Of a stretch of 64,000 nt of DNA, positions 17,170 to 25,368 are shown piece by piece. Each line of letters opens with the position of its first letter. Positions within the stretch are counted from its first letter, which is position 1. The position numbers and the translations under genes were made by a program. The DNA comes from Paenisporosarcina sp. OV554. GTDB taxonomy: Bacteria > Bacillota > Bacilli > Bacillales_A > Planococcaceae. The notes below the pieces were generated by a model. The model had not been told where the DNA came from. It made no database searches and saw only the letters and a list, made by a program, of their open reading frames with translations. Location of the stretch: positions 1 to 64,000 of the forward strand of contig NZ_QBUC01000018.1 of NCBI RefSeq assembly GCF_003058165.1, in the 5' to 3' direction.

Positions 17170-18084
17170 TTATAGTTTAAGAGCTCGACTATACATTTCT
17201 AACAATTCTTTTTTCAAATCACTAATGAAGTGATCATTCAAATTCTTTACTTGTTTATTTTTTGATCGAACGATTCCAAACGGTAAGGTTGAAACAATGT
17301 TGCTAACGAACGGGATTGAAACGATTTGACCATTCAAAATGGTTGGTTCATCTTGTGAAGCTAATGTAGAGATTGCAAATGCAATATTCTCATTAACAGC
17401 AGCATAGATTGCGTTTGTATTATCTGACATAAATATGATATTTATTGGAACTATTTCTAATAATTTTTTAGTGAATGGATCGATACCAGAGCTGTACGTA
17501 GCGGCTGTTTCATTTCTCAAATCCTCTGGTATGATTGTTTCTTTTAATGCTAAATGCGATTTTTTACTTACGCAGATTCGCATTTCATTATTGAATATGA
17601 ATTCTTTAGGAAACTCATTTATTTGTTCTGGTAAATAATTGTGAAAGTTAATGACACCGATATCAATTTTTTGATTTAAAATGTCATCTACTAATTCGAT
17701 TGAGGTTTTTTCTACAATATCTATTTGGACATTAGGATACTTTTTTTTAAAGTTTGAAAAGACACGTAAGATCACACCCATTAAGCCTGTAATTGTCCCA
17801 ATACGAATTACTCCATAAATTCCATCTTGATAGTAAAGACCTTTATCTTTTAATTCTTGAACTTTCTCGATCACTTCTTTAATTGTAATGATTAAATTCT
17901 TTCCTTCTAAAGTGAGTAAAGTACCTTGTTTTGATCGGATAAAAATACTTACACCTAATTCTTTTTCTATGCACGTAATCGCTTGACTAATTGTAGGCTG
18001 AGTAACATGTAGATTTTGTGCGGCGATCGATATAGATTCGGTTTTAGAAACTTCATAGATATAGTTCAATCGTTCAATATTCAT
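17170..18084 (-). CDS. LysR family transcriptional regulator
   Basis: A 304-residue LTTR. The N-terminal winged helix-turn-helix is MNIERLNYIYEVSKTES then ISIAAQNLHVTQPTISQAI and LEKELG-like IEKELGVSIFIR (1-55). The effector domain starts near residue 90 (YGVIRIGTITGLMGVILRVF) with the two periplasmic-binding-like lobes. ATG 18084 gives the typical LTTR start; an in-frame ATG at 18105 adds seven residues and also lacks a convincing ribosome binding site. No divergent target gene is adjacent except a GntR regulator, so its target is unclear. Confidence 0.85.
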   Translation of the reverse strand: MNIERLNYIYEVSKTESISIAAQNLHVTQPTISQAITCIEKELGVSIFIRSKQGTLLTLEGKNLIITIKEVIEKVQELKDKGLYYQDGIYGVIRIGTITGLMGVILRVFSNFKKKYPNVQIDIVEKTSIELVDDILNQKIDIGVINFHNYLPEQINEFPKEFIFNNEMRICVSKKSHLALKETIIPEDLRNETAATYSSGIDPFTKKLLEIVPINIIFMSDNTNAIYAAVNENIAFAISTLASQDEPTILNGQIVSIPFVSNIVSTLPFGIVRSKNKQVKNLNDHFISDLKKELLEMYSRALKL

Positions 18085-18105
18085 AGATTCACATCGCTTA
18101 TACAT

Positions 18106-18476
18106 TAAATTTTTTAATATAAAACATTAACTTTCTTAAAGTATAATGCCATTTTATAATAAATTCAAATAATTCCGAGTAAACAAATTAGTCAACTGGG
18201 TTACAAATTTCTTCAAAAATAGACCAAACTTCTACAAATCAAACATCTGTCATTGTAGAGTGGAAACCAAATTAATACCACGATGAATAATTGTATACAT
18301 CATTGTCTAAATTATATTTCAAGAAATTAAATTAAGCAATAACAATCTTAAAATTCAAAACATTCTTTACCTTGAATATTTATGCGCTTGATTAAATGAA
18401 TAATAGTCGTGTTTTACATTTCCACTTACAGACAAGATTGAGAATAATTTATAGTTCGATATAATATTTATAAGGA
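18106..18476. other. intergenic region between divergent LysR and GntR genes
   Basis: About 370 bases, very AT-rich. The promoters of both regulators must lie here. I see no clear palindromic operator with the T-N11-A LysR pattern strong enough to report. AAGGAGTG at 18472-18479 is the GntR ribosome binding site. Confidence 0.5.
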
Positions 18477-18485
18477 GTGTTGGTT

Positions 18486-19226
18486 ATGTCCATTGAAAAT
18501 AAAAAAAATCCACCACTATACGTGGCGATTTATGACAAATTATTTAAACTAATTAATGAGGGAGTCTATCCCGTTGGAAGTAAGCTACCTTCAGAACCAG
18601 AACTTTCTAAGATGATGAATGTTAGTCGAATGACACTAAGACAAGCATTGGGTTTTCTAAAAGAGGATGGATATATTGAAACAATCCATGGACAAGGGAA
18701 CTTTATTAAACAAAATATGAATGTAAAAAGTGTTGGCTTAGAAAAAATAGATAATACTGTTTTTCAATGTTGTACAGAAACGATTGATGATATTGATGCT
18801 TATGTTGATGTTAGTTTTTCAGACGATTATGATTACATGAAAAAGATTTTTAATCACGATTCAGCAGTGATGATTAGATTTAAAAGGGTGTACAAGTGTA
18901 AAAATAAAGTAGTGGCACAGGCTTTTACAATGTTACCAAGTGAGACAGCTTCCCGATATCAAATGAATTTCAACGATCTGCAGAGCGTACTAAAAATACT
19001 TGAAGAGGATATTTTTACGCTAATACATTCATCAAGAATCGAAATAAAATTTACAGAAGCAATTCTTCCTCCTTTACACCATGAATTACGTTCAAATAAT
19101 AATTTATTCGTATTACTAATTGAAAATCTATGTGACTCAATGGGGAATGTTGTACTTAAAAATAAGATTTATATCCCAATCGAACTTAGTTCAATCAAAA
19201 TTAATCGAATAAACAAATTACCATAA
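18486..19226 (+). CDS. GntR family regulator (HutC/UTRA type)
   Basis: A 246-residue regulator starting ATG 18486 behind AAGGAGTG. The winged helix is clear: YVAIYDKLFKLINEGVYPVG, SKLPSEPELSKMMNVSRMTL, RQALGFLKEDGYIE and GQGNFI (about 10-75). The C-terminal about 160 residues fit the UTRA ligand domain (RFKRVYKCKNKVVAQAF, then the terminal LLIENLCDSMGNVVLKNKIY). HutC-group proteins sense small metabolites such as sugar phosphates. There is no metabolic operon next to it, so its regulon is elsewhere or lost. Confidence 0.82.
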   Translation: MSIENKKNPPLYVAIYDKLFKLINEGVYPVGSKLPSEPELSKMMNVSRMTLRQALGFLKEDGYIETIHGQGNFIKQNMNVKSVGLEKIDNTVFQCCTETIDDIDAYVDVSFSDDYDYMKKIFNHDSAVMIRFKRVYKCKNKVVAQAFTMLPSETASRYQMNFNDLQSVLKILEEDIFTLIHSSRIEIKFTEAILPPLHHELRSNNNLFVLLIENLCDSMGNVVLKNKIYIPIELSSIKINRINKLP

Positions 19227-19336
19227 AAAGAAGAGCATAATAACATTCGTATATGTAAACAAGAATTGATATAACAAAAAAGAAACGAGAAAAAATAAAA
19301 GGCTATTTTTTTGAGGTATTGCTAACAAACAAATGA

Positions 19337-19365
19337 AGACGGACATCATTAATAGAAGTCCGTCT
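19337..19365. terminator. terminator-like hairpin
   Basis: AGACGGAC pairs perfectly with GTCCGTCT around a 13-base loop, followed by GTTCATTTATT. It could end transcription from the GntR gene 110 bases upstream. The T-tract is weak. Confidence 0.4.
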
Positions 19366-19399
19366 GTTCATTTATTCTCAACTTTAGTTATATTAATAG

Positions 19400-19567
19400 C
19401 AAATTTTTGTCAAGCGTCAACCTCATCCAACTGACAAGCGAGGAAAAATTATTGTTTTAACTGAACGAGGTTATTATAAGGTAAACCAATTTTTACTGGT
19501 TGACCTTATTTTTATTGGATTTCATATATCAGTAGCCATGTTAGGACGTACGGATGTGGGACAATAA
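19400..19567 (+). pseudogene. C-terminal remnant of a MarR-type regulator
   Basis: An open frame with no start follows an in-frame stop and ends at TAA 19565. It begins VKRQPHPTDKRGKIIVLTER then GYYKVNQ, the wing of MarR proteins, where the 'D-R-K-x-x-x-LTxxG' strand-turn-strand is diagnostic. The helix-turn-helix body upstream is missing. A hairpin (19476-19508) overlaps it by chance or as a scar. The rest of 19227-19834 shows nothing else recognisable. Confidence 0.5.
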
Positions 19568-19803
19568 TCACTTCAGCTAAACTGTCCACCCCCTACTTGT
19601 AGAAACATGTTTGAGGATGGTTGGGACGTAATACTCGTATAACACACGAAACTATGATACTACATGGAGGATTAGGGGTACTAGTGAGTACGAGTGGTTG
19701 GTCAAGATATGACAATTTTATCAACATTTTGATGAAATTGTCTTTTTGCTTTGTGCCTTAAGCTATTCTTTTAAGCTTCTACTTTTCCTTAAAATATCAA
19801 AAA

Positions 19804-19821
19804 AAGAGTCAAGAGACTCTC
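19804..19821 (-). terminator. terminator of the AHSA1 gene
   Basis: A short stem, AGAGTC with GACTCT, followed on the minus strand by TTTTTTTGA, lies 14 bases past the stop of the AHSA1 gene. Confidence 0.6.
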
Positions 19822-19834
19822 TTTATTTTGGCAA

Positions 19835-20275
19835 TTAGAACACGATTGCTGCTCTCAAATTAGTACTGCCATTTTCTAAATACCCCTTCAAACAGGTCAA
19901 CATATAAACCCAGCCTTCTTTATTACCTAACAAATTACTGATTAATTCATCATCATTTTCGTTCCAACCTTTTTCGTTCACTTCAATAATTGTAGTCGTA
20001 TCATCCACTTCGCTCAGTGTGATTGTTACCACATGTTCGTCCCCAGGCGCACCCCACTTGAATGCAATTTTCTTATCCTCTTGGATTTCCAATACGGTTA
20101 ATTCCACTTGGGCATCGTATTCTTCGTATCTCAATGTAATGGTTTTGTCTTGTTCCAGTCTTGCCGAACCCGATGAAAACCAATAATTGGCCATTTTTTC
20201 AGGATCTACGATGGCTTCAAATACCTCATTAACTGGCTTTGCTATTTTTAATTTCGTATTCACTTCAATTCCCAT
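19835..20275 (-). CDS. SRPBCC (AHSA1-type) domain protein
   Basis: A 146-residue protein of the START-like SRPBCC fold, starting at ATG 20275 eleven bases after AAGGAG; upstream in-frame ATGs at 20314/20311 lack a site. Motifs: VNTKLKIAKPVNEVFEAIVD (strand 1 and helix), YWFSSGSARLEQDKTITLRY, KIAFKWGAPGDEHVVTITLS, and a C-terminal amphipathic helix (NKEGWVYMLTCLKGYLENG). The family includes Hsp90-activator-like and ligand-binding proteins; function here is unknown. A different, truncated AHSA1 gene lies at 10544. Confidence 0.8.
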   Translation of the reverse strand: MGIEVNTKLKIAKPVNEVFEAIVDPEKMANYWFSSGSARLEQDKTITLRYEEYDAQVELTVLEIQEDKKIAFKWGAPGDEHVVTITLSEVDDTTTIIEVNEKGWNENDDELISNLLGNKEGWVYMLTCLKGYLENGSTNLRAAIVF

Positions 20276-20436
20276 ACTTACTAATTCTCCTTCGACTACT
20301 TTATTTTTCATCATCTACTATACATTCACCATTGAATGTCTAACACCTTTTTATTTGCCTCCAAAAGACAAAACTACTTGATTACTGAATATTCATACAG
20401 TACATTAAGAGAAAACTATTTTTAGGAGGAACTCCA

Positions 20437-21609
20437 GTGAACATTATTTTTTTCTCCCCACACTTTCCTCAAAATAGTACGTATTTTTGTACTCATTTAA
20501 AAAATAATGGAGCAAACGTCTTGGGAATTGGGGATACCCCCTATGAATCCCTAAGCGATCCGCTAAAGGAAGCTCTAACAGATTACCTGCACATTAAGCA
20601 TATGGATGACTACGATGAGGTTCTGAAAGCAGTTGGCTACTTCACGCATAAATTCGGAAAAATAGAACGTTTTGAGTCTCTTAACGATCATTGGCTAGAA
20701 CTAGAAGCAAAAATCCGAACCGATTTCAATATATACGGTACAAAGTTAGATTTCGTATACGATGTTATTCACAAATCCAAAATGAAAAAGTTTTTTGAGA
20801 AATGTGATGTCACAATGATTCGCAGCGTCAAGGATGTAACGTATACAAAAGCAGCTGAGTTTATCAAGCTCGTTGGATACCCTATCGTGATTAAGCCGGA
20901 TTTAGGTGCAGGCGCAAGCATGACCTCTAAGATAAATAACGATAATGAATTAAACCAATTTTTTGAACAGAAACCAACCGAAGTCAATTTTATTGCTGAA
21001 GAATTCATTGAAGGTAATGTTTTAACTTATGACGGCTTAATTGACCGTGACGGCGTAGTCCAATTTGAGGCAACTCACTTATTTGATCAAAGTATTATGA
21101 CGGTCGTTAATACAAATGACCATTTGCATTACTATTGTCTAAAAGACGTCCCGCCTAAAGTTAGGCATGCAGGCCAGAATATTCTACGTTCTTTTGACAT
21201 TAAAGAACGATTTTTTCATATTGAATTATTTGAGTCCAAAAAAAATGGAAACCTCTATGCACTTGAAGTTAATATGAGGCCTCCTGGTGCTTGGATGACC
21301 GATGCCATTAACTACTCGTACGATATCGACATTTATAAAGAATGGGCCAATATGGTAGTACATAACCAAGTGATCACCCCAAAAGAAGGGACCTACTATA
21401 CTGCCTATGCAAGCCGAAAAGATCATAAGCACTATGTCCATAGCCACGAAGACTTATTGTCTACTTATTCACCTTACCTTGTTAACTATAATCGAATTGA
21501 AGATGTTTTTAGCCAGGCTATGGGGAATTACGCTTATCAATTTCGAGCAGAAACCTTTGAAAAGGTTCAATCAATTGTCTCTTTTGTTCAAGATGAAATG
21601 AGGAATTAA
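20437..21609 (+). CDS. ATP-grasp domain protein (carboxylate-amine ligase-like)
   Basis: A 390-residue protein starting GTG 20437 eight bases after AGGAGG. The ATP-grasp core spans about 110-310: KSKMKKFFEKCDV starts the pre-ATP-grasp helix, YPIVIKPDLGAGASMTSKI is the phosphate-binding loop, FIAEEFIEGNVLTYDGLI carries the adenine-contacting EEFIEG, and ALEVNMRPPGAWMTD provides the Mg-binding E-x-N-x-R. The enzyme should activate a carboxylate with ATP and join it to an amine or thiol. It is coupled to the next gene (stop and start one base apart), an esterase, so the pair probably acts on one metabolite. The pathway is unknown to me. Confidence 0.85.
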   Translation: MNIIFFSPHFPQNSTYFCTHLKNNGANVLGIGDTPYESLSDPLKEALTDYLHIKHMDDYDEVLKAVGYFTHKFGKIERFESLNDHWLELEAKIRTDFNIYGTKLDFVYDVIHKSKMKKFFEKCDVTMIRSVKDVTYTKAAEFIKLVGYPIVIKPDLGAGASMTSKINNDNELNQFFEQKPTEVNFIAEEFIEGNVLTYDGLIDRDGVVQFEATHLFDQSIMTVVNTNDHLHYYCLKDVPPKVRHAGQNILRSFDIKERFFHIELFESKKNGNLYALEVNMRPPGAWMTDAINYSYDIDIYKEWANMVVHNQVITPKEGTYYTAYASRKDHKHYVHSHEDLLSTYSPYLVNYNRIEDVFSQAMGNYAYQFRAETFEKVQSIVSFVQDEMRN

Positions 21610-21610
21610 T

Positions 21611-22360
21611 ATGCATATCTCTTACCATAAGGAATGGAGCCATTCATTAAATAGAGAAATGGAATACAAGGTGTATGGACTTCGTGGAAAACCCATATTA
21701 GCATTCCCGTCTTCAGGCGGCAGATTTTTTCAATATGAAGACAATGGAATGATTGAAGAGTTGAGTGACTACATCGAGGTGGGACGCATTCAACTATGGG
21801 CTTGTGACGGCATTGATGAAGAAACTTTCTTCGCACAACATTCTGATATCCATACCCGGATGACCCGTCATAAGCAATATGATCAATACATAGCCCAAGA
21901 ACTTGTTCCGTCAATTTTACATACAAGTAAGATGAACAATAATAGCGATGAGCAAAAGATTTGGATAACTGGTTGTTCCATGGGCGCATTCCACAGTGCG
22001 AATTTTTTCTTTCGTCATCCCTTCGCTTTTGATGGATTGCTAGCACTCAGTGGTGTATACTCCACGACTTACTTCTTCGGGAATCATATGGATGATGACG
22101 TCTATTTCCACTCAACTCTTTCCTACTTGAATGATCTGCATGATGAGAATCTTTTACAATCATATAGACAAAGCAGACTGGTCATTTGTACCGGCCAAGG
22201 TGCTTACGAAGAGGAAATGATTGAAGAAACCCATCAACTAAAAATCTTGTTAGAAAAAAAATCAATTCCAGCACGCATCGATTTTTGGGGACATGATTCC
22301 CATCACGACTGGGATTGGTGGAGGAAACAATTTCGCTACTATATAAGTGAGTGGATGTGA
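21611..22360 (+). CDS. esterase-like alpha/beta hydrolase (COG4947-type)
   Basis: A 249-residue enzyme, no signal peptide. The nucleophile elbow is GCSMGAFHSANFFFRHP (Ser about 119), the acid is probably in the EEEMIEETH region, and the His in FWGHDSHHDWDWWRKQF near the C-terminus. The N-terminal GKPILAFPSSGGRFFQYED is an oxyanion-hole region. It resembles the esterase family often named PHB-depolymerase-like. Translationally coupled to the ATP-grasp gene upstream and followed by a terminator, so the two form a compact operon. A ligase/hydrolase pair could make and trim a peptide-like product; that is inference. Confidence 0.85.
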   Translation: MHISYHKEWSHSLNREMEYKVYGLRGKPILAFPSSGGRFFQYEDNGMIEELSDYIEVGRIQLWACDGIDEETFFAQHSDIHTRMTRHKQYDQYIAQELVPSILHTSKMNNNSDEQKIWITGCSMGAFHSANFFFRHPFAFDGLLALSGVYSTTYFFGNHMDDDVYFHSTLSYLNDLHDENLLQSYRQSRLVICTGQGAYEEEMIEETHQLKILLEKKSIPARIDFWGHDSHHDWDWWRKQFRYYISEWM

Positions 22361-22374
22361 ATAGATAAATAGTG

Positions 22375-22413
22375 AAAGGTCTCACAAGCTTTAGCGCTTG
22401 TAAGACCTTTTTG
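22375..22413 (+). terminator. terminator of the ATP-grasp/esterase operon
   Basis: AAAGGTCTCACAAGC pairs with GCTTGTAAGACCTTT (one mismatch) and is followed by TTGTTG. It lies 15 bases past the esterase stop. Confidence 0.88.
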
Positions 22414-22466
22414 TTGCCTTGTCAACCAAATAGAAGCTCATTGCTCCATTGTTGTTCACATATAGA

Positions 22467-22706
22467 TTACCTGTGAATGGCTTGTTGAGCTTTATGTTTA
22501 TCTTCCTCTTTTACATAGATATCATATTGAGTTAAATCATTATTTCGAGCAAAATTCGCGTTAAGATTTGGGTTCCTTATACTAACTGTTTCGTATGAAA
22601 CACCGTATTCTTTTAAATTGTTTATAACCTTATAATACTTTTCATTTCCAAAAGCTGTATATACTAGACACTTATATTTTGAAAACAACATCCTAAACAA
22701 ACCCAT
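22467..22706 (-). CDS. small DUF2007-like protein
   Basis: A 79-residue protein starting ATG 22706 nine bases after AAAGGAG; a TTG at 22715 is in frame but abuts the site. The sequence KCLVYTAFGNEKYYKVINNL, then GVSYETVSIRN, and a terminal YDIYVKEEDKHKAQQAI follows the beta-alpha-beta-beta-alpha order of the small ferredoxin-like 'putative signal-transducing' DUF2007 group. Function unknown. Single gene. Confidence 0.6.
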   Translation of the reverse strand: MGLFRMLFSKYKCLVYTAFGNEKYYKVINNLKEYGVSYETVSIRNPNLNANFARNNDLTQYDIYVKEEDKHKAQQAIHR

Positions 22707-22838
22707 CCATAACAACTCCTTTAAGATTGTTTACTATTTATACGTCTTTTATGAAAGATAGGATTCACAAATTGATAAATAATGGGAATCAGGTTATGTC
22801 CTCTTTATATTGCGCTATAGATTTGAGCGTATTTATTT

Positions 22839-23413
22839 GTTTTCGACCATTCAACATTGGTTTCCGACCACTCATGTTGTGTTTTCAACCACTCATGCTT
22901 ACTTTCCACCCATTCAAAAGGTGTTTTCAACCACTCATAGTCACTTTCCAACCATTCGGCTATTTCACGCTATCGATTTCATCCTATTTTATTTGTTTTC
23001 GACCACTCGTAGTCACTTTCCACCCATTCGGCTATTTCACGCTATCGATTTCATCGTATTATTTGTTTTCGACCATTCAACATGGGTTTCCGCTCACTCA
23101 TGTTGTGTTTCTAACCACTCATGCTTACTTTCCACCCATTCATAAGGTGTTTTCAACCACTCATAGTCACTTTCCAACCATTCGGCTATTTTCACGCTCG
23201 AAATTTCATCATTATTTGTTTTCGCTCATTCAACATTGGTTTCCGACCACTCATGTTGTGTTTTCAACCACTCATAGTCACTTTCCAACCATTCGGCTAT
23301 TTCACGCTATCGATTTCATCCTATTATTTGTTTTCGACCATTCAACATTGGTTTCCGCTCACTCATGTTGTGTTTTCAACCACTCATAGTCACTTTCCAC
23401 CCATTCGTCTATT
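22839..23413. repeat. 21-bp-period tandem array with higher-order structure
   Basis: Twenty-two units of exactly 21 bases are arranged in five blocks separated by four 27-30-base spacers that share TCACGCTATCGATTTCATC in most copies. Unit types alternate in a fixed order: GTTTTCGACCATTCAACATT., GTTTCCGACCACTCATGTTG., GTTTTCAACCACTCATGCTT., CTTTCCACCCATTCANAAGG., GTTTTCAACCACTCATAGTC., CTTTCCAACCATTCGGCTAT. (each plus one base). Because 21 is divisible by 3, long open frames arise by default; I do not consider them genes. The array lies between convergent-side small gene 22467-22706 and the quinone oxidoreductase promoter. Confidence 0.93.
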
Positions 23414-23523
23414 TCAGTCTCGAAGTTCATCACATTTATTCTCTTGTTTGAGCATATTTCTTTCCATTTGGTATGATGAGAAAGAGTCTATACTAATCGT
23501 TCTAATTAGGAGGAGATTTTAAT

Positions 23524-24507
23524 ATGAAAGCACTTGTATATAACACGTTTGGTGGACCGGAAGTACTGGAATATCGTGAAATCGCTGATCCTGTTATTGG
23601 TCCGAATGAAGTTTTAATTCGAATGAAAGCAATCGGTTTGAACTTTGCCGATGTTTATAGAAGAAAAGGAAATTATCATCTTGCTGGTCAGCCTCCATAT
23701 ATTTTGGGCTATGAAGGTGCAGGAATCGTGAAGCAGGTTGGAAAAGACGTACATGGTATACAAGTTGGTGACCACCTTGCCTTTGCGGATGTCCCGTTTG
23801 CGAACGCAGAGTTAGTAGCTGTTCCATTAGATAAAGCTATTCCACTTCCAGATAGCATTTCATTTGAAGATGCTTCATCTGTTTTGTTGCAAGGGTTGAC
23901 TGCTCATTATTTAACGAAGGACAGTTACGCAGTGAAAACCAATGATGTAGTGCTTGTTCATGCGGCAGCTGGCGGTGTTGGACAGCTACTCATTCAGATT
24001 GCCAAGTTGCTTGGTGGTAAGGTCATTGGCTTAACTTCTTCTAAAGAAAAAGCTATGGTAGCGCAAGAAGCTGGCGCGGATAACGTGTTCCTTTATTCGG
24101 ATGACTGGAAGTTGGCAGTACTTGAAGAAACAAACGGGAAAGGTGTCGATGTTGTCTATGAATCAGTAGGATCTACGTTGATGGATAGTTTTGCTGTAAC
24201 GCGCATCGGAGGTACAGTTGTGTTTTACGGAATGGCTGGCGGAGACCCAGTTGCAATTGATCCGCGTATGTTGATGGATACATCTAAAACTCTGACAGGC
24301 GGAGATCTTTGGAATGTCCTCACTTCCCTTGAACAACGTGTGACCCGCTCTAGCGAATTGTTTCAATGGATGGAAGAAGGAAAAGTACGTGTATCTAAAC
24401 CGACTATCTTTGCACTACATGATGGACAAGAAGCACATCGTTACTTAGAAAGCCGGAAGAGTACCGGGAAAATATTATTGATTCCTTCGAATGGAGAAAC
24501 GATATGA
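23524..24507 (+). CDS. NADPH:quinone oxidoreductase, zinc-independent MDR family
   Basis: A 327-residue medium-chain dehydrogenase/reductase of the quinone oxidoreductase branch. The GroES-like N-terminus has EVLIRMKAIGLNFADVYRRK and GYEGAGIVKQVG; the Rossmann half has VLVHAAAGGVGQLLIQIAKL (about 142-161). Catalytic zinc ligands of alcohol dehydrogenases are absent, as expected. ATG 23524 follows AGGAGGAG. Its stop overlaps the start of the MBL gene by four bases, so the two are co-translated. Substrate is probably a quinone or enone. Confidence 0.9.
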   Translation: MKALVYNTFGGPEVLEYREIADPVIGPNEVLIRMKAIGLNFADVYRRKGNYHLAGQPPYILGYEGAGIVKQVGKDVHGIQVGDHLAFADVPFANAELVAVPLDKAIPLPDSISFEDASSVLLQGLTAHYLTKDSYAVKTNDVVLVHAAAGGVGQLLIQIAKLLGGKVIGLTSSKEKAMVAQEAGADNVFLYSDDWKLAVLEETNGKGVDVVYESVGSTLMDSFAVTRIGGTVVFYGMAGGDPVAIDPRMLMDTSKTLTGGDLWNVLTSLEQRVTRSSELFQWMEEGKVRVSKPTIFALHDGQEAHRYLESRKSTGKILLIPSNGETI

Positions 24508-25319
24508 TTATATTTCAAAAAGACGGGCTAACCGTATTTCAAAGCGCTTTATGGAAAACCACAAGTTCAGTGATTGAAACGAATGATTTGATTTTAGTTG
24601 TTGATCCTACTTGGTTACCCCATGAAGTTCAGGAAATTCAACAACATGTAGAACACATACGCAATGGGAAAGATTTGTATTTGTTATTTACGCATGGCGA
24701 TTTCGATCATATTATCGGCTATCACGCATTTCCAGATGCGAAAGTAATCGGTAGCAAAGGCATGCAAGAGCATCCTAGAAAACAATACAAACTTGATTTG
24801 ATTCAGTCTTTTGACAATGAATATTATGTGGAAAGACCTTATGCAATTGAGTTTCCCACTATTGATATTGTTATAGAGAAAGATGGACAGCAATTAGTAC
24901 TGGGCGATACAACGATTACCTTTTATTTATCCCCCGGGCACACCCACGATGGATTATTTACCTTCATTGAACCTTTAGGTATTTGGATTACGGGTGATTA
25001 TTTATCAGACTTTGAACTTCCCTACTTATTTGATAGCGCGAAGGCATATCTAGAAACCCTACAAAAATCGTTTATGATATTGAATAAATATCATGTAGAA
25101 GTTCTCGTTCCAGGACATGGACAAGCAACTGAGAGTAAGGAAGAAATGGAACGAAGAATTGACCTGGCCAAAGATTATCTTGAACGATTAATTAATGCAG
25201 TGTCAAAAGAAGATGCAGAAGCGGTCCTTGGATTGAAAAAAGAAATGTCGTTTCCATCAAACTTCACGAAAGAATGCCATGAGGAAAACGTTGCTATTAT
25301 TAAGAGAGAATATAGTTAA
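24504..25319 (+). CDS. metallo-beta-lactamase-fold hydrolase
   Basis: A 271-residue MBL-fold protein. The zinc motif is THGDFDHIIG (about 72-81; HGDFDH is a variant of HxHxDH in which the first histidine pair is altered), with GHTHDG near 147, GDYLSD near 166 and GHGQA near 211. The variant motif keeps D and H but shifts metal ligands, common in glyoxalase-II-like relatives. ATG overlaps the oxidoreductase stop (ATGA). Likely hydrolyses a thioester or ester made or used by the upstream reductase; that link is inference. Confidence 0.85.
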   Translation: MIIFQKDGLTVFQSALWKTTSSVIETNDLILVVDPTWLPHEVQEIQQHVEHIRNGKDLYLLFTHGDFDHIIGYHAFPDAKVIGSKGMQEHPRKQYKLDLIQSFDNEYYVERPYAIEFPTIDIVIEKDGQQLVLGDTTITFYLSPGHTHDGLFTFIEPLGIWITGDYLSDFELPYLFDSAKAYLETLQKSFMILNKYHVEVLVPGHGQATESKEEMERRIDLAKDYLERLINAVSKEDAEAVLGLKKEMSFPSNFTKECHEENVAIIKREYS

Positions 25320-25368
25320 AATGGTAGGACTCCCTGCCATTGTATAAACAAATTAGGATGGTGAGATA

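Noticed and set aside
22727-23522. Three long overlapping plus-strand ORFs (220, 111, 133 codons) rich in F, T, H and P
   Set aside because: They are produced by the 21-bp array, which keeps all frames open; no ribosome binding site or family-like sequence.
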